Shown here: piece by piece, positions 8,698 to 16,384 of the stretch | Layout of the letters: each line of letters starts with the position of its first letter | Numbering within the stretch: the stretch's first letter is position 1 | Assembly (NCBI GenBank): GCA_946479705.1 | Contig: CAMLHI010000004.1 | Location: forward strand, 1 to 32,004 | Length of the DNA stretch: 32,004 nt | Source of the DNA: an uncultured Oxalobacteraceae bacterium | GTDB lineage: Bacteria; Pseudomonadota; Gammaproteobacteria; Burkholderiales; Burkholderiaceae | Reading direction: 5' to 3' | The notes under the pieces: model-generated | The model's database searches: none | Seen by the model: the letters and a program-made list of their open reading frames with translations, nothing else | What the model was told of the DNA's origin: nothing | Position numbers and translations under genes: made by a program

Positions 8698-9726
8698 TCA
8701 ATCGATGGACTGGGCGTGGGCCGTCAAGGGCGCCGTGAAAGGGGTCCAGGCCAGCGCCGTGATTTCGCTGAAGGAGCGCCACTGCTTGCGCCAGGTGGCG
8801 CCGCCGTCGGCCGAGTCGAACAGGTCGCCATATTTGGTGCCCGCGTAGACCAGTTGGGGATCGGCCGCATGCGCGCCCAGGGCCCAGAAGGTCGAATTGG
8901 GTGCGCTGGCGAGCTCGCACGGCGTCCAGTGCCCGGCGCGGTCGCCCGAACGGTACAGGCGCGAGCGCCGGCCCGGCGTGCCGTCGCCGACGGCCAGCAG
9001 CAGATCGCCGCCGGGCAGGGGCAGCACCGTGCGCGTGTAGTACAGGCCGTCGAAGCGGTCTTTCGACAGCTTGCCGCTCCAGCTGTGGCCATCGTCCGTG
9101 CTGCGGTAGATTGCATTGACGGTCAGCACCAAGGTGGTCTTGTCGTGCTGCGCGCTGCGCGGCAGGATGGCCACCGCGTGGATGTCCGAGTTGCGAATCG
9201 CGCCCTGGGGCGTATCGACGCGCGTCCAGGCCTGGCCGCCATCGCCGCTGCGCCAGACGCCGCCCTCTTCCACGCCGAACCACACCTGGGCGCTGTCGTC
9301 GGGATCGACGCAGATCGTCAACAGGCGCGGCCGATTGACACCGGAACAAAATTCGGGAAGCTCGGGCGGCAAGCGGCGCCAGCTCAGGCCGGCGTCGTCG
9401 GACTTGAAGAGCGCCGCGCGCGAGGGCGCGCCGGTGCCCGCGTACAGCACTGCCGGGTCGGTGGGATCGATGGCGATCGACCAGACGGTCATGCCGTCGA
9501 TGGGACCGTCGGCACGGCGCCAGTGGGCACCGCCATCGTCGCTGATGCACAAGCCGCAATCGGCGCCGGCGTAGATGCGCTGCGGGCGCCGCGGGTCGAC
9601 GGCCAGCGCGCGCACCACGCCATCGAATTCGATGGCCTCGGAAAGACCCAGGCGATGCCAGCTGGCGCCATCGTCGTTGCTGCGCAAGATGCCCTGGCCG
9701 GCGGTGCCGACAAGTATGGTAGACAA
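8698..9726 (-). CDS. BNR/Asp-box repeat beta-propeller protein (YCF48/sialidase-like)
   Basis: A 342-residue protein made of repeated Asp-box motifs (S-x-D-x-G-x-x-W): SNDDGASW, SDDGGAHW, SDDAGLSW, SGDGGQAW, STDDGHSW, SGDRAGHW and SADGGATW. Seven repeats fit a seven-bladed beta-propeller. There is no signal peptide, so it is probably cytoplasmic. The start is a TTG (9726) preceded by AAGGAG at good spacing; no ATG fits, because the frame upstream belongs to the shadow of the SDR gene. Propellers of this kind may bind ligands, scaffold a complex or be hydrolases; nothing here fixes the role. It lies inside the catabolic series between the SDR and VOC genes. Confidence 0.8.
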   Translation of the reverse strand: MSTILVGTAGQGILRSNDDGASWHRLGLSEAIEFDGVVRALAVDPRRPQRIYAGADCGLCISDDGGAHWRRADGPIDGMTVWSIAIDPTDPAVLYAGTGAPSRAALFKSDDAGLSWRRLPPELPEFCSGVNRPRLLTICVDPDDSAQVWFGVEEGGVWRSGDGGQAWTRVDTPQGAIRNSDIHAVAILPRSAQHDKTTLVLTVNAIYRSTDDGHSWSGKLSKDRFDGLYYTRTVLPLPGGDLLLAVGDGTPGRRSRLYRSGDRAGHWTPCELASAPNSTFWALGAHAADPQLVYAGTKYGDLFDSADGGATWRKQWRSFSEITALAWTPFTAPLTAHAQSID

Positions 9727-9743
9727 AGTGAACTCCTTTCCGC

Positions 9744-10547
9744 TTAGAGGAAGATGCCGCGCGTCAGGCCGCCATCGCAGCCAAGCGATTCGCCGGTGAT
9801 GCAGGCGGCGCGGGGCGAGGCCAGGAAGGCGGCGATCCAGCCCATTTCCTCGACCTGCAGCACGCGCCGTATCGGCGTCGCCTTGGCGTAGTTCGCCTCC
9901 ACCTCGGCGGCGCTGATGCCCTGCCTGGCCGCCTCTTTCGCGTACAGCTCGTGGATGTGCGGCGTTTCCACCACGCCGGGATGGATCACGTTGACCGTGA
10001 TGCCGTCGGGGCCGAGCTGGTCCGACAAGGTCTTGGTCATGTGCACAATGGCCAGGTTGCGCATCCCCGAGAGCTGCTTGCTGCCGCGCCCGGTGAGGCC
10101 GCCGATGTTGATGATGCGGCCCCATGGCCGGCGTTGCATATACGGCGCGGCGGCCTTGCAGCACCGAAAATAGCCGACCACCTTGATGTCGATATCCTGC
10201 AGCAGCCCTTGCGGATCGGCCTCGGCCAGGTCGGAGCGGACCAGCCCGCCGGGATGGGCGGCGCCGTTGACCAGAATGTCCAGGCCGCCGAAGCGGGCGA
10301 CCGTCTCGGCCATCGCCGCTTCGACCGAGGCCATGTCGGTGGTATCGGCCACGACCGGCAGGATGCGTCCGCCCGCGCCGCCCAGCGCGGCCCGGATTTC
10401 CTGCGCCGCCGCTTCCAGTTGCGGCATGCGGCGCGCCGCGATGGCCACGTCGGCGCCTTCGCGCGCCAGTTCCAGCGCGATGGCCTTGCCGATACCCATG
10501 CTGCCGCCGGTGACGAAGGCGACTTTTCCGTTCAATTCGAGGTTCAT
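9744..10547 (-). CDS. divergent SDR family protein lacking the Tyr-x3-Lys motif
   Basis: A 267-residue Rossmann-fold protein of the short-chain dehydrogenase family. The NAD(P) motif TGGSMGIG (residues 13-20) and the structural Asn motif ILVNGAA are intact, as is the HPG after the active site. Where the family has catalytic Ser, Tyr and Lys, this protein reads NIGG at 147-150 and SGMRN at 160-164. When aligned on the flanking TKTLSDQLGP helix, the Tyr becomes Ser160 and the Lys becomes Asn164. It may bind NAD(P) without ordinary dehydrogenase chemistry, or use other residues. The ribosome site is poor. It sits between the ThDP enzyme (27 bp) and the propeller gene. Confidence 0.85.
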   Translation of the reverse strand: MNLELNGKVAFVTGGSMGIGKAIALELAREGADVAIAARRMPQLEAAAQEIRAALGGAGGRILPVVADTTDMASVEAAMAETVARFGGLDILVNGAAHPGGLVRSDLAEADPQGLLQDIDIKVVGYFRCCKAAAPYMQRRPWGRIINIGGLTGRGSKQLSGMRNLAIVHMTKTLSDQLGPDGITVNVIHPGVVETPHIHELYAKEAARQGISAAEVEANYAKATPIRRVLQVEEMGWIAAFLASPRAACITGESLGCDGGLTRGIFL

Positions 10548-10574
10548 AGTGAGGGTTTCTATCGTGGCAAATAA

Positions 10575-12146
10575 TCAGGGTAAGCACATCTCGATGAGAT
10601 ACGGCCGGTCGTCCAGGCCGGCCGCATAGGCCAGCGCATCGCGCAACTGGTGCACGGTGTGCGCTTGTTGGGCGGCGACGCCATAGCCGGCGGCCAGCGC
10701 CAGCCAGTCGAAACCGGGATCGTCGAGCACGGTCAAGCGGCGCGCCTGCGGTCCCGCTTGCTCCAGGCCGATTCGCTTCAGTTCGGTTTGCAGGATGCCG
10801 TAGCGCTTGTTCGAGGCGATCAGCATGACCACCGGCAGGCGTTCGCGCGCCATCGTCCACAAGGCCTGGATCGTGTATTGCGCGCTGCCGTCGGACTGCA
10901 AGGCGAAGGTGCGGCGTTCGGGACAGGCGAGCGCGGCACCGAGCGCGACCGGCAAGCCCTGGCCGATGGCGCCGCCGGTATTGGTCAGCAAGGTGTGGCG
11001 GCGCGCGGCCGCCGAAGCGGTCACGAAGGGGTAGCCGCAGGTGCCGCCTTCGATGGAGACGATGGCGTTCTCCGGCAGTGCATCGGCGAGCGTGCGCCCG
11101 ACCGCCTGCGGCGTGAGAGCGCCATCGTCGAGCGCGTAGGCGGCGGTGGGCACGCCGGCGCCGCTGGGCGGCGCGCCAAGCAGCTCGGCCAGCGCCTCGA
11201 GCGCCAGATCGGCCGCTTCGCCAGGCAGGGCCAGGGTGGTCAAGGCGCTGGGCGGCGCCAGTTCGCTGGGCAGACCTTCATAGCCGAAGTAGGCCACCGG
11301 GGCGATGGCGCCGGCCAGGATGACGGGTGCGCCGGCCAGCGCGTCGATGGCCGCTTCGGGAAAGTACGGCAGGCGGTCGATATCGGGCAGGCCGCCACCG
11401 CGTTCGCTGCGGGCCGGGAAAGTCTCGCTGAACAGGCGCGCCCCGGTGGCCGCCGAGATCCGTCCGGCTGCCAGCTGGCCGCGCGCGGACAGCGCCGCGG
11501 CGCCGAGCAGGATCACGGCTTTCGATGCGCGCAGCAGGGTGGCGCAGGCGGCGACCGCCTGGGCGCGATAGGCCGGTTCGGCGCGCGCCCTTCCAGCACG
11601 CGCGCGCTGTTGCGGCGCCGGCAGCTGCTGGAAGTCGATCGGCACCACCAGCGTCGACACCTGGCCGGGCGAACAACAGGCCGCTTCGATGGCTTCCAGC
11701 GCATCCCCATGCAGGTCGGCCGCCGCGGCGACGGCGCGGTACCAGCCCGACACCGGCCGCGCCAGCGACTCGATGTCCGAGGTCAGCGGCGCGTCGTACT
11801 TCAGGTGCCAGCTCGCATGGTCGCCAACGATGTTGACGATCGGCGTGCGCGCGCGCCGCGCGTTGTGCAGATTGGCCAGTCCATTGGCCAGGCCGGGCCC
11901 CAGGTGGAGCAGCGTGGCCGCCGGCTTGCCCAGCATCCGGCCGTAGCCGTCGGCCGCGCCGGTGCAGACTCCCTCGAACAAGCCGAGGATCGCGCGCATG
12001 CCCAAGCCTTCGTCGTCCAGCGCGGCGACCAGCGGCATTTCGGTGGTGCCGGGATTGGCGAAACAGACTTCGACGCCGGCCATGGCGAAGGCGCGAAGCA
12101 GTGTGGAGGCGCCGTTTGGCAGCGGGGGGGCGATAGGTGGGCTCAT
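10575..12146 (-). CDS. thiamine diphosphate-binding enzyme (acetolactate synthase / benzoylformate decarboxylase-like)
   Basis: A 523-residue ThDP enzyme of the acetolactate synthase/benzoylformate decarboxylase type. The activating Glu58 is in LGLFEGVCTGAADGYGR. The ThDP/metal motif runs from QSDGSAQYT to SNKRYG, and GGAIGQGLPVALGAA precedes it. The order is PYR domain, central domain, PP domain. Such enzymes decarboxylate 2-keto acids, or cleave or make C-C bonds next to a carbonyl, giving an aldehyde for the nearby dehydrogenases. The frame is open to 12230, but the ATG at 12146 starts the conserved region, and the predicted promoter leaves almost no 5' leader. It is the first gene of the series, divergent from the IclR gene. 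Biosynthetic acetolactate synthase is less likely, as no small subunit is present. Confidence 0.88.
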   Translation of the reverse strand: MSPPIAPPLPNGASTLLRAFAMAGVEVCFANPGTTEMPLVAALDDEGLGMRAILGLFEGVCTGAADGYGRMLGKPAATLLHLGPGLANGLANLHNARRARTPIVNIVGDHASWHLKYDAPLTSDIESLARPVSGWYRAVAAAADLHGDALEAIEAACCSPGQVSTLVVPIDFQQLPAPQQRARAGRARAEPAYRAQAVAACATLLRASKAVILLGAAALSARGQLAAGRISAATGARLFSETFPARSERGGGLPDIDRLPYFPEAAIDALAGAPVILAGAIAPVAYFGYEGLPSELAPPSALTTLALPGEAADLALEALAELLGAPPSGAGVPTAAYALDDGALTPQAVGRTLADALPENAIVSIEGGTCGYPFVTASAAARRHTLLTNTGGAIGQGLPVALGAALACPERRTFALQSDGSAQYTIQALWTMARERLPVVMLIASNKRYGILQTELKRIGLEQAGPQARRLTVLDDPGFDWLALAAGYGVAAQQAHTVHQLRDALAYAAGLDDRPYLIEMCLP

Positions 12147-12182
12147 GTGGAAAATCTTAATCCCGCAATGTGGGACTGTCAA
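12147..12182 (-). promoter_or_regulatory. sigma-70-type promoter of the catabolic operon, with operator in the spacer
   Basis: Read on the minus strand, TTGACA (12182-12177) is followed by a 17-base spacer and TAAGAT (12159-12154), a near-consensus promoter with optimal spacing. Only seven bases separate the -10 from the ATG at 12146, so transcription should begin at or next to the start codon and the mRNA would be leaderless. The spacer (12176-12160) is occupied exactly by the palindrome GTCCC-ACATTGC-GGGAT, so a bound regulator would block or remodel RNA polymerase. Confidence 0.75.
12161..12177. promoter_or_regulatory. palindromic operator copy 1 (probable IclR site)
   Basis: The 17 bases TCCCGCAATGTGGGACT recur exactly at 12293-12309. 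The core is a near-palindrome (TCCC-x-CA-A-TG-x-GGGA). This copy lies between the -35 and -10 of the ThDP gene promoter. The divergent IclR-type gene next to it is the obvious candidate for the protein that binds here. Confidence 0.7.
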
Positions 12183-12292
12183 CGCAAATCTGTGCGGGAA
12201 ATCGATGGAATGCGCAACAGTCTGCATCAAGGAAGCGGCAAGAATCTGCCTTCACATAGGGAAACGCCGACATCCCCCCCGAATAATTGCAG

Positions 12293-12309
12293 TCCCGCAA
12301 TGTGGGACT
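12293..12309. promoter_or_regulatory. palindromic operator copy 2 (probable IclR site)
   Basis: An exact repeat of the 17 bases at 12161-12177, 132 bp away and 82 bp before the IclR start. With the preceding G it forms the fuller palindrome GTCCC-GCAATGT-GGGAC. On the + strand TTGCAG (12287-12292) precedes it, in the place of a -35 box, but the following TTCGCA is a poor -10. It may serve autoregulation of the IclR gene or looping between the two sites. Confidence 0.65.
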
Positions 12310-12390
12310 TTCGCAACGACGCGCGGTCGGACTGTTCAGAACTGGCCGGATGCCGGATACTTGCGGTTTTGCGCTCCCGCCTGCCCGCCC

Positions 12391-13149
12391 ATGTCCAGCC
12401 TGACCCGGATGCTGTCCATCCTCGACCTGTTTTCGAAAGAGCACACCGACCTCACCGCCGACGCCATCGCCGATGAATTGCAACTGGCCAGGACCACCTG
12501 CTACCGCTACATCAAGGAGTTGATGCAGGCCGGACTTTTAGTGAGCAACATGGGCTATTACGGTTTGGGACCGCGCATCATCCAGCTCGACTATCAGATC
12601 CGCGAGACGGATCCCTTGCTAAACATCGGCCGCGACATCCTGGCCGAACTGGTGGCCGGCACCGGCGGCATCGGCCTGCTCGCGACCATCTACGACAGCC
12701 AGATCATCAACATCCACCAGGAAGGCGACGATCGCGAACTGGCCCTCACCTACAGCCGCGGCAAGGCGGTGCCGACCTTTCGCAGCGCCAGCTCGAAGGT
12801 CATCCTCGCCCACCTGAAGCTGGCGCGCCTGAAACGCTTATGGAAGACCCACCAGGGCGAGGCGGACGTGCTCGCCATCGGGCCCGACTGGGAATCCTTC
12901 AATGGCTACATGCAGGCCATCAAGCGGCAAGGCTATTGGGTCTCGCATGGCGAACTCGATCCCGGCATCAATGGCGTGGCCGCCCCGGTGCTCTACCGCG
13001 ACGGCACCATCGCCGGCAGCATGACGCTGGTGTTCAACCAGAGCCGCTTTTGTTTGTACAACGAAGACTTTCTGGGCCGCCTGGTGGCCGAAGCGGCGGC
13101 CCGCGTCGGCGCGCTGCTGCCGGCCCACCAGGCCGCGCGCGGTGCCTGA
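12391..13149 (+). CDS. IclR family transcriptional regulator
   Basis: A 252-residue regulator with an N-terminal winged helix-turn-helix (LTRMLSILDLFSKEHTDLTADAIADELQLARTTCYRYIKEL segment, residues 4-45) and a C-terminal IclR effector-binding domain (from about residue 70, with SASSKVILAHL and the late GVAAPVLYRDGTIAGSMTLV). IclR proteins bind small aromatic or keto acids and control adjacent catabolic operons. It is divergent from the ThDP-led operon, and two identical palindromes lie in the 244-bp gap. The frame is open far upstream, but that part is a shadow; the ATG at 12391 precedes the HTH. No ribosome site is visible before it, so a leaderless message or a slightly different start is possible. 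Confidence 0.87.
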   Translation: MSSLTRMLSILDLFSKEHTDLTADAIADELQLARTTCYRYIKELMQAGLLVSNMGYYGLGPRIIQLDYQIRETDPLLNIGRDILAELVAGTGGIGLLATIYDSQIINIHQEGDDRELALTYSRGKAVPTFRSASSKVILAHLKLARLKRLWKTHQGEADVLAIGPDWESFNGYMQAIKRQGYWVSHGELDPGINGVAAPVLYRDGTIAGSMTLVFNQSRFCLYNEDFLGRLVAEAAARVGALLPAHQAARGA

Positions 13150-13158
13150 GCCTCAGGC
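13144..13158. terminator. small hairpin joining two convergent stop codons
   Basis: GCCTGA-GCC-TCAGGC is a perfect 6-bp stem with a 3-base loop. It contains the TGA of the IclR gene and the TGA of the convergent permease gene. There is no T-tract on either side, so it is at best a weak bidirectional terminator. Confidence 0.3.
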
Positions 13159-14631
13159 CCTGTCCTCGAGTCCGAGGCGGGAAAAGCGCGCCGGCTCGGT
13201 GCGGCGCAAGCGTTGCGCCGCCCACAGGCCGGCCAGTACGGCCAGCGGTAGCACGCCGACCAGCAGATAAGGCGTCAAGCCGCTGGCGCCGGTGAGCACA
13301 TGGAAATTCATCACCGCCAGCACCAGCACGGCGGCCAGCACGGCGCCGGCGACCAGCGGCAGGACCAGGGTGCGCAATGGGCTTGTCGGGCGCGCACGCT
13401 TGCGCCGGAAGTAGACCGCCACCGACACGCTGGTCATCGCCATCAGCAGCAAAATGCACAAGGTCGCCAGGTTCGACAGCCAGGCGAACAAGGTCATGAC
13501 CGGATCGGCGCCGGCGAGCGCGAAGACCAGCACCACGCCAGCGCACAAGCCGCTTTGCAGCAGCGAGCCGATGTGCGGACTTTGATGATCGCAATGGGTG
13601 TGCCCCAGGCGCCCGTGCAGCAGCCGTTCGCGTCCCATCGCATAGAAATAGCGCGCCGTGGAATTGTGGAAGGCAAGCAGTCCCGCGTAGACGCTGACGA
13701 TGAACAGGCCGCGCAGGATCGAGGTGAGGATGGACCCCACGTAGCGGTCCGACAGGGTATACAGGAACATGGTCGGATCGGCCAGCGCGCCGACCGCGGC
13801 GGCCACCTTGTCCGGGCCCGCGCCGAGCACCATGCACCACAGCGACAAGGCGTAAAAGGTGCCGATCAGGAGTACCGAGACATAGGTGGCGAGCGGAATG
13901 CTGGTGCGCGGATTTTTCGCCTCCTCGCCGTAAATCGTGGTCGCTTCGAAGCCGATGAAGGCGGCAAAACAGAATAGCAGCCCGATCACGGGATTGCCTC
14001 CCAGGACCACCCGCGGCGTGAACGATACCAGCGAAATGCCGCTGTCGCCGCCGCTGCGCAGGATTGCGATATCGAGAAACAGCACCGCCGCATACTCGGT
14101 CACGACGAACACGGCCAGCACCTTGGCCGACAGATCGATGCAGCGGTAACCGAACACCGCGACGCTCCCCATGGCCATGAAGGCGCAGGCCCACCAGGGC
14201 AGATGCAGGCCGAATTCGGCCCGCACGGCATCGGAGGCCACCGCCCCGAACATGCCATACAGGGCAAACTGCAGGCAGTTGTAGCCGGCGATGGCGACAA
14301 ACGCCGCGGCGCCGCCGGCATAGCCGCCCAGACCGCGCGCGATCAGCGCATAGAAGCCGCCGGCATTGGTGACCTCGGCCGCCATCGCGGTGTAGCCGGC
14401 GGCAAACGCGAGCAATACCGACAAGGCCAGCAGCACCAGGGCCGGGGTGCCGGCGCCATTGCCCAGCATGATCCCGATCGGGAAGCCGCCGGCGACCACG
14501 CTGAGCGGACTTGCCGCCGACACGACCAGCAAGACGATCAAGCCCACGCCCAGGGAGCCGCGGCGCAATTCGGTCGATACCTTAGCCGGCGCCGCCACCT
14601 GCGGCAGGACGGCCTCATTCACGCTATTCAT
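13153..14631 (-). CDS. APC family amino acid/amine permease
   Basis: A 492-residue inner-membrane transporter of the amino acid-polyamine-organocation superfamily. The first helix after a charged N-terminus has the typical unwound motif region (VVSAASPLSVVAGGFPIGIMLGNG), followed by the helix with AAGYTAMAAEVTNAGGFYALIARGLGG. GFEATTIYGEEAKNPRTSIPLATY marks the helix 6-7 loop, and about 12 hydrophobic segments are visible overall. The substrate is unknown; an amino acid or amine would fit the aminotransferase gene further along. It converges on the IclR gene with only 3 bp between stops, and lies 55 bp from the DUF1302 gene on the same strand. Confidence 0.87.
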   Translation of the reverse strand: MNSVNEAVLPQVAAPAKVSTELRRGSLGVGLIVLLVVSAASPLSVVAGGFPIGIMLGNGAGTPALVLLALSVLLAFAAGYTAMAAEVTNAGGFYALIARGLGGYAGGAAAFVAIAGYNCLQFALYGMFGAVASDAVRAEFGLHLPWWACAFMAMGSVAVFGYRCIDLSAKVLAVFVVTEYAAVLFLDIAILRSGGDSGISLVSFTPRVVLGGNPVIGLLFCFAAFIGFEATTIYGEEAKNPRTSIPLATYVSVLLIGTFYALSLWCMVLGAGPDKVAAAVGALADPTMFLYTLSDRYVGSILTSILRGLFIVSVYAGLLAFHNSTARYFYAMGRERLLHGRLGHTHCDHQSPHIGSLLQSGLCAGVVLVFALAGADPVMTLFAWLSNLATLCILLLMAMTSVSVAVYFRRKRARPTSPLRTLVLPLVAGAVLAAVLVLAVMNFHVLTGASGLTPYLLVGVLPLAVLAGLWAAQRLRRTEPARFSRLGLEDRA

Positions 14632-14686
14632 TGCTCAGTATCTTCCCATGTCTGGTTGGCTGGCACGAGGCGGCGCCCCGGGGCCG

Positions 14687-16339
14687 CTAGAAATTGCGCG
14701 ACAGGTTAAAGCCGAGGAAGCTGCGGTCGCGGTAAGTCTGGTCGAACACCGTGTCGCCGCCCCAGAACTTGGCGTAGTTGACCGCGAACTGCCAATTGGC
14801 CGGGTTCTGGATGAACGACACCGTCAGGTTGGCCGATTTGGCGCCCTGCATGAACTGCCCGGCCCCATTCGGCGTGCGCCCTTTTACCGCATGGAAGAAG
14901 TATAGCTCCGGCACCACTTGCCACCCGGGAAGCAATGTTCCGTCATATACCCAGCTGGCGTCAAGGTTGTAGCCGTAGGAGCTGCGGGTCCCCATCGGGG
15001 TCGGGGCGGCGGTCGGGTCGCTCTGCTGGCCCCAGCCCCAGCCGCCGGCCGAAATCGGATCGTCGCCGTAGTATTGCTGCAGGCGGGGATAGCGCACCAG
15101 CACCGCCTCGATCATCAGGGTCGCGGTATCGGCCCTGAGGAAATCGAGCAAGCCCCTGGCGTTGCTCGGCGTGGCCGAGTACAGGCCGGTCAGCGCGCTC
15201 TGGATCTTGCGGCTGTCGACCCAGCAATTGCCGTTTTGCGAAGCGCATCCCGTGGCGGCGCTGTTGAGCGATACCGCATCGCGCGGCCGCACCGACACTT
15301 CGCCGCCGATCGCCCAGTCGCCGACCGGGAAATTGGCGCTCACGGCGTACAGCTTGCGGTCTTCCGCAAAGGCCCAGCCCACCGCGCCGGTGTTGCGGAT
15401 ATTGGTGCTGAATCCGGGCGACTTGTCGTGGTAGTTCATCGCGTAGAAGCCGAGGTTGAGCTTGGTGCCGTCGGGCTGGTAGCGCAGCGAGGCGCCCCAC
15501 TGCCCGCCGTTGCGGGCGCGGTCCGTGCTCAAGCCGTAGGCCGTGTCGCCCTTGCCCAGCCCGTTGGCATTGGACCAGTAACTGCCGGTGGGCGGAAAAT
15601 AGTTGCCGTTCCAGCGGGCCTGGACGAAGGCTTCCAGATTCAGGCCGCCGCCCAGGCCCGTTGCGAAGCTGGCCATCGGCGCCGGCAAAATCGCTTCCTT
15701 GAGCTGGGTGCCGGGCTGCGACAACTTCATGATGTCGATCGCGTTGATGTTGTTGATGCCGCCCGGCAGGAACAGGCTTTCGCCCCAGCTGATGACCTGG
15801 TTGCCGACCCGGATGCGGGCGCGCTGCTCGCCGATGTCGAAGGTCTTGCTGACCCAGAAATCGTACAGGCGCGCCTTGAACGCGAGGTCCTTGCGGGCCG
15901 GTTCGGCCAGGCCGCCGCTGACCTGCGGCTCGCCCGGCGAGGTGGCGCCGGTAAAGCCGGTGGTGTGCGTGGCCGAAAAATCCTTGGTCCAGCCAATCCG
16001 GGTCATCCAGCTGATCTCGGCGCTGGGCACTTTCACCAGCAGCTCATGGACCCCTTTGAGGTAGGTGGTGAAGCGGTCGCCCCTGGCGTAGTTCAGGTCG
16101 CCCTGGTCGCCCAGCGCGGACGTCGGCGCCAGGCAGCCTGCCGGGGCGCCGGCGCCGCCGGCGCCGGCCGTGATCAGGCTGCAGGAAGGATTGCCTGTGC
16201 GTATCCCGGTACCGGCGGAAACGGTGGAATTGATGCTGGCGACGATGTCCTCGCTGCCGAACGTGGCGGCGCCGGCAAGGGCGGCATGCCCGGCCAGGGC
16301 GGCGATGGCGATCTGGAGCGGCGTGTGCAGTGTCTTCAT
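14687..16339 (-). CDS. DUF1302 family outer-membrane protein
   Basis: A 550-residue protein with a signal peptide (hydrophobic stretch ending AALAGAA) followed by the N-terminal signature of DUF1302, ASINSTVSAGTGIRTGNPSC. Later blocks RIRVGNQVISWGESLFLPGGINNINAID and FVQARWNGNYFPPTGSYWSNANG are also typical. The last residue is Phe (FLGFNLSRNF), as in outer-membrane beta-barrels. Its function is unproven; such genes accompany DUF1329, YCF48 and RND genes, as in this window, and a porin or receptor for hydrophobic compounds is plausible. AGGA precedes the ATG. It lies 45 bp after the DUF1329 gene, probably in one transcript with it. Confidence 0.87.
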   Translation of the reverse strand: MKTLHTPLQIAIAALAGHAALAGAATFGSEDIVASINSTVSAGTGIRTGNPSCSLITAGAGGAGAPAGCLAPTSALGDQGDLNYARGDRFTTYLKGVHELLVKVPSAEISWMTRIGWTKDFSATHTTGFTGATSPGEPQVSGGLAEPARKDLAFKARLYDFWVSKTFDIGEQRARIRVGNQVISWGESLFLPGGINNINAIDIMKLSQPGTQLKEAILPAPMASFATGLGGGLNLEAFVQARWNGNYFPPTGSYWSNANGLGKGDTAYGLSTDRARNGGQWGASLRYQPDGTKLNLGFYAMNYHDKSPGFSTNIRNTGAVGWAFAEDRKLYAVSANFPVGDWAIGGEVSVRPRDAVSLNSAATGCASQNGNCWVDSRKIQSALTGLYSATPSNARGLLDFLRADTATLMIEAVLVRYPRLQQYYGDDPISAGGWGWGQQSDPTAAPTPMGTRSSYGYNLDASWVYDGTLLPGWQVVPELYFFHAVKGRTPNGAGQFMQGAKSANLTVSFIQNPANWQFAVNYAKFWGGDTVFDQTYRDRSFLGFNLSRNF

Positions 16340-16384
16340 GGAAGCGTGTCCTGGCGGATGGCGGGAGTGGGAAGGAAGGCCGTA

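Noticed and set aside
8698..10860. A 720-residue fusion of an unknown N-terminus with the BNR propeller
   Set aside because: The N-terminal part is a shadow of the SDR gene; a TTG with AAGGAG at 9726 starts the propeller.
10650..12476. A 608-codon + strand frame opposite the ThDP enzyme gene
   Set aside because: Shadow frame with Gly/Arg/Gln-rich translation; it also runs through the promoter and into the IclR gene in another frame.
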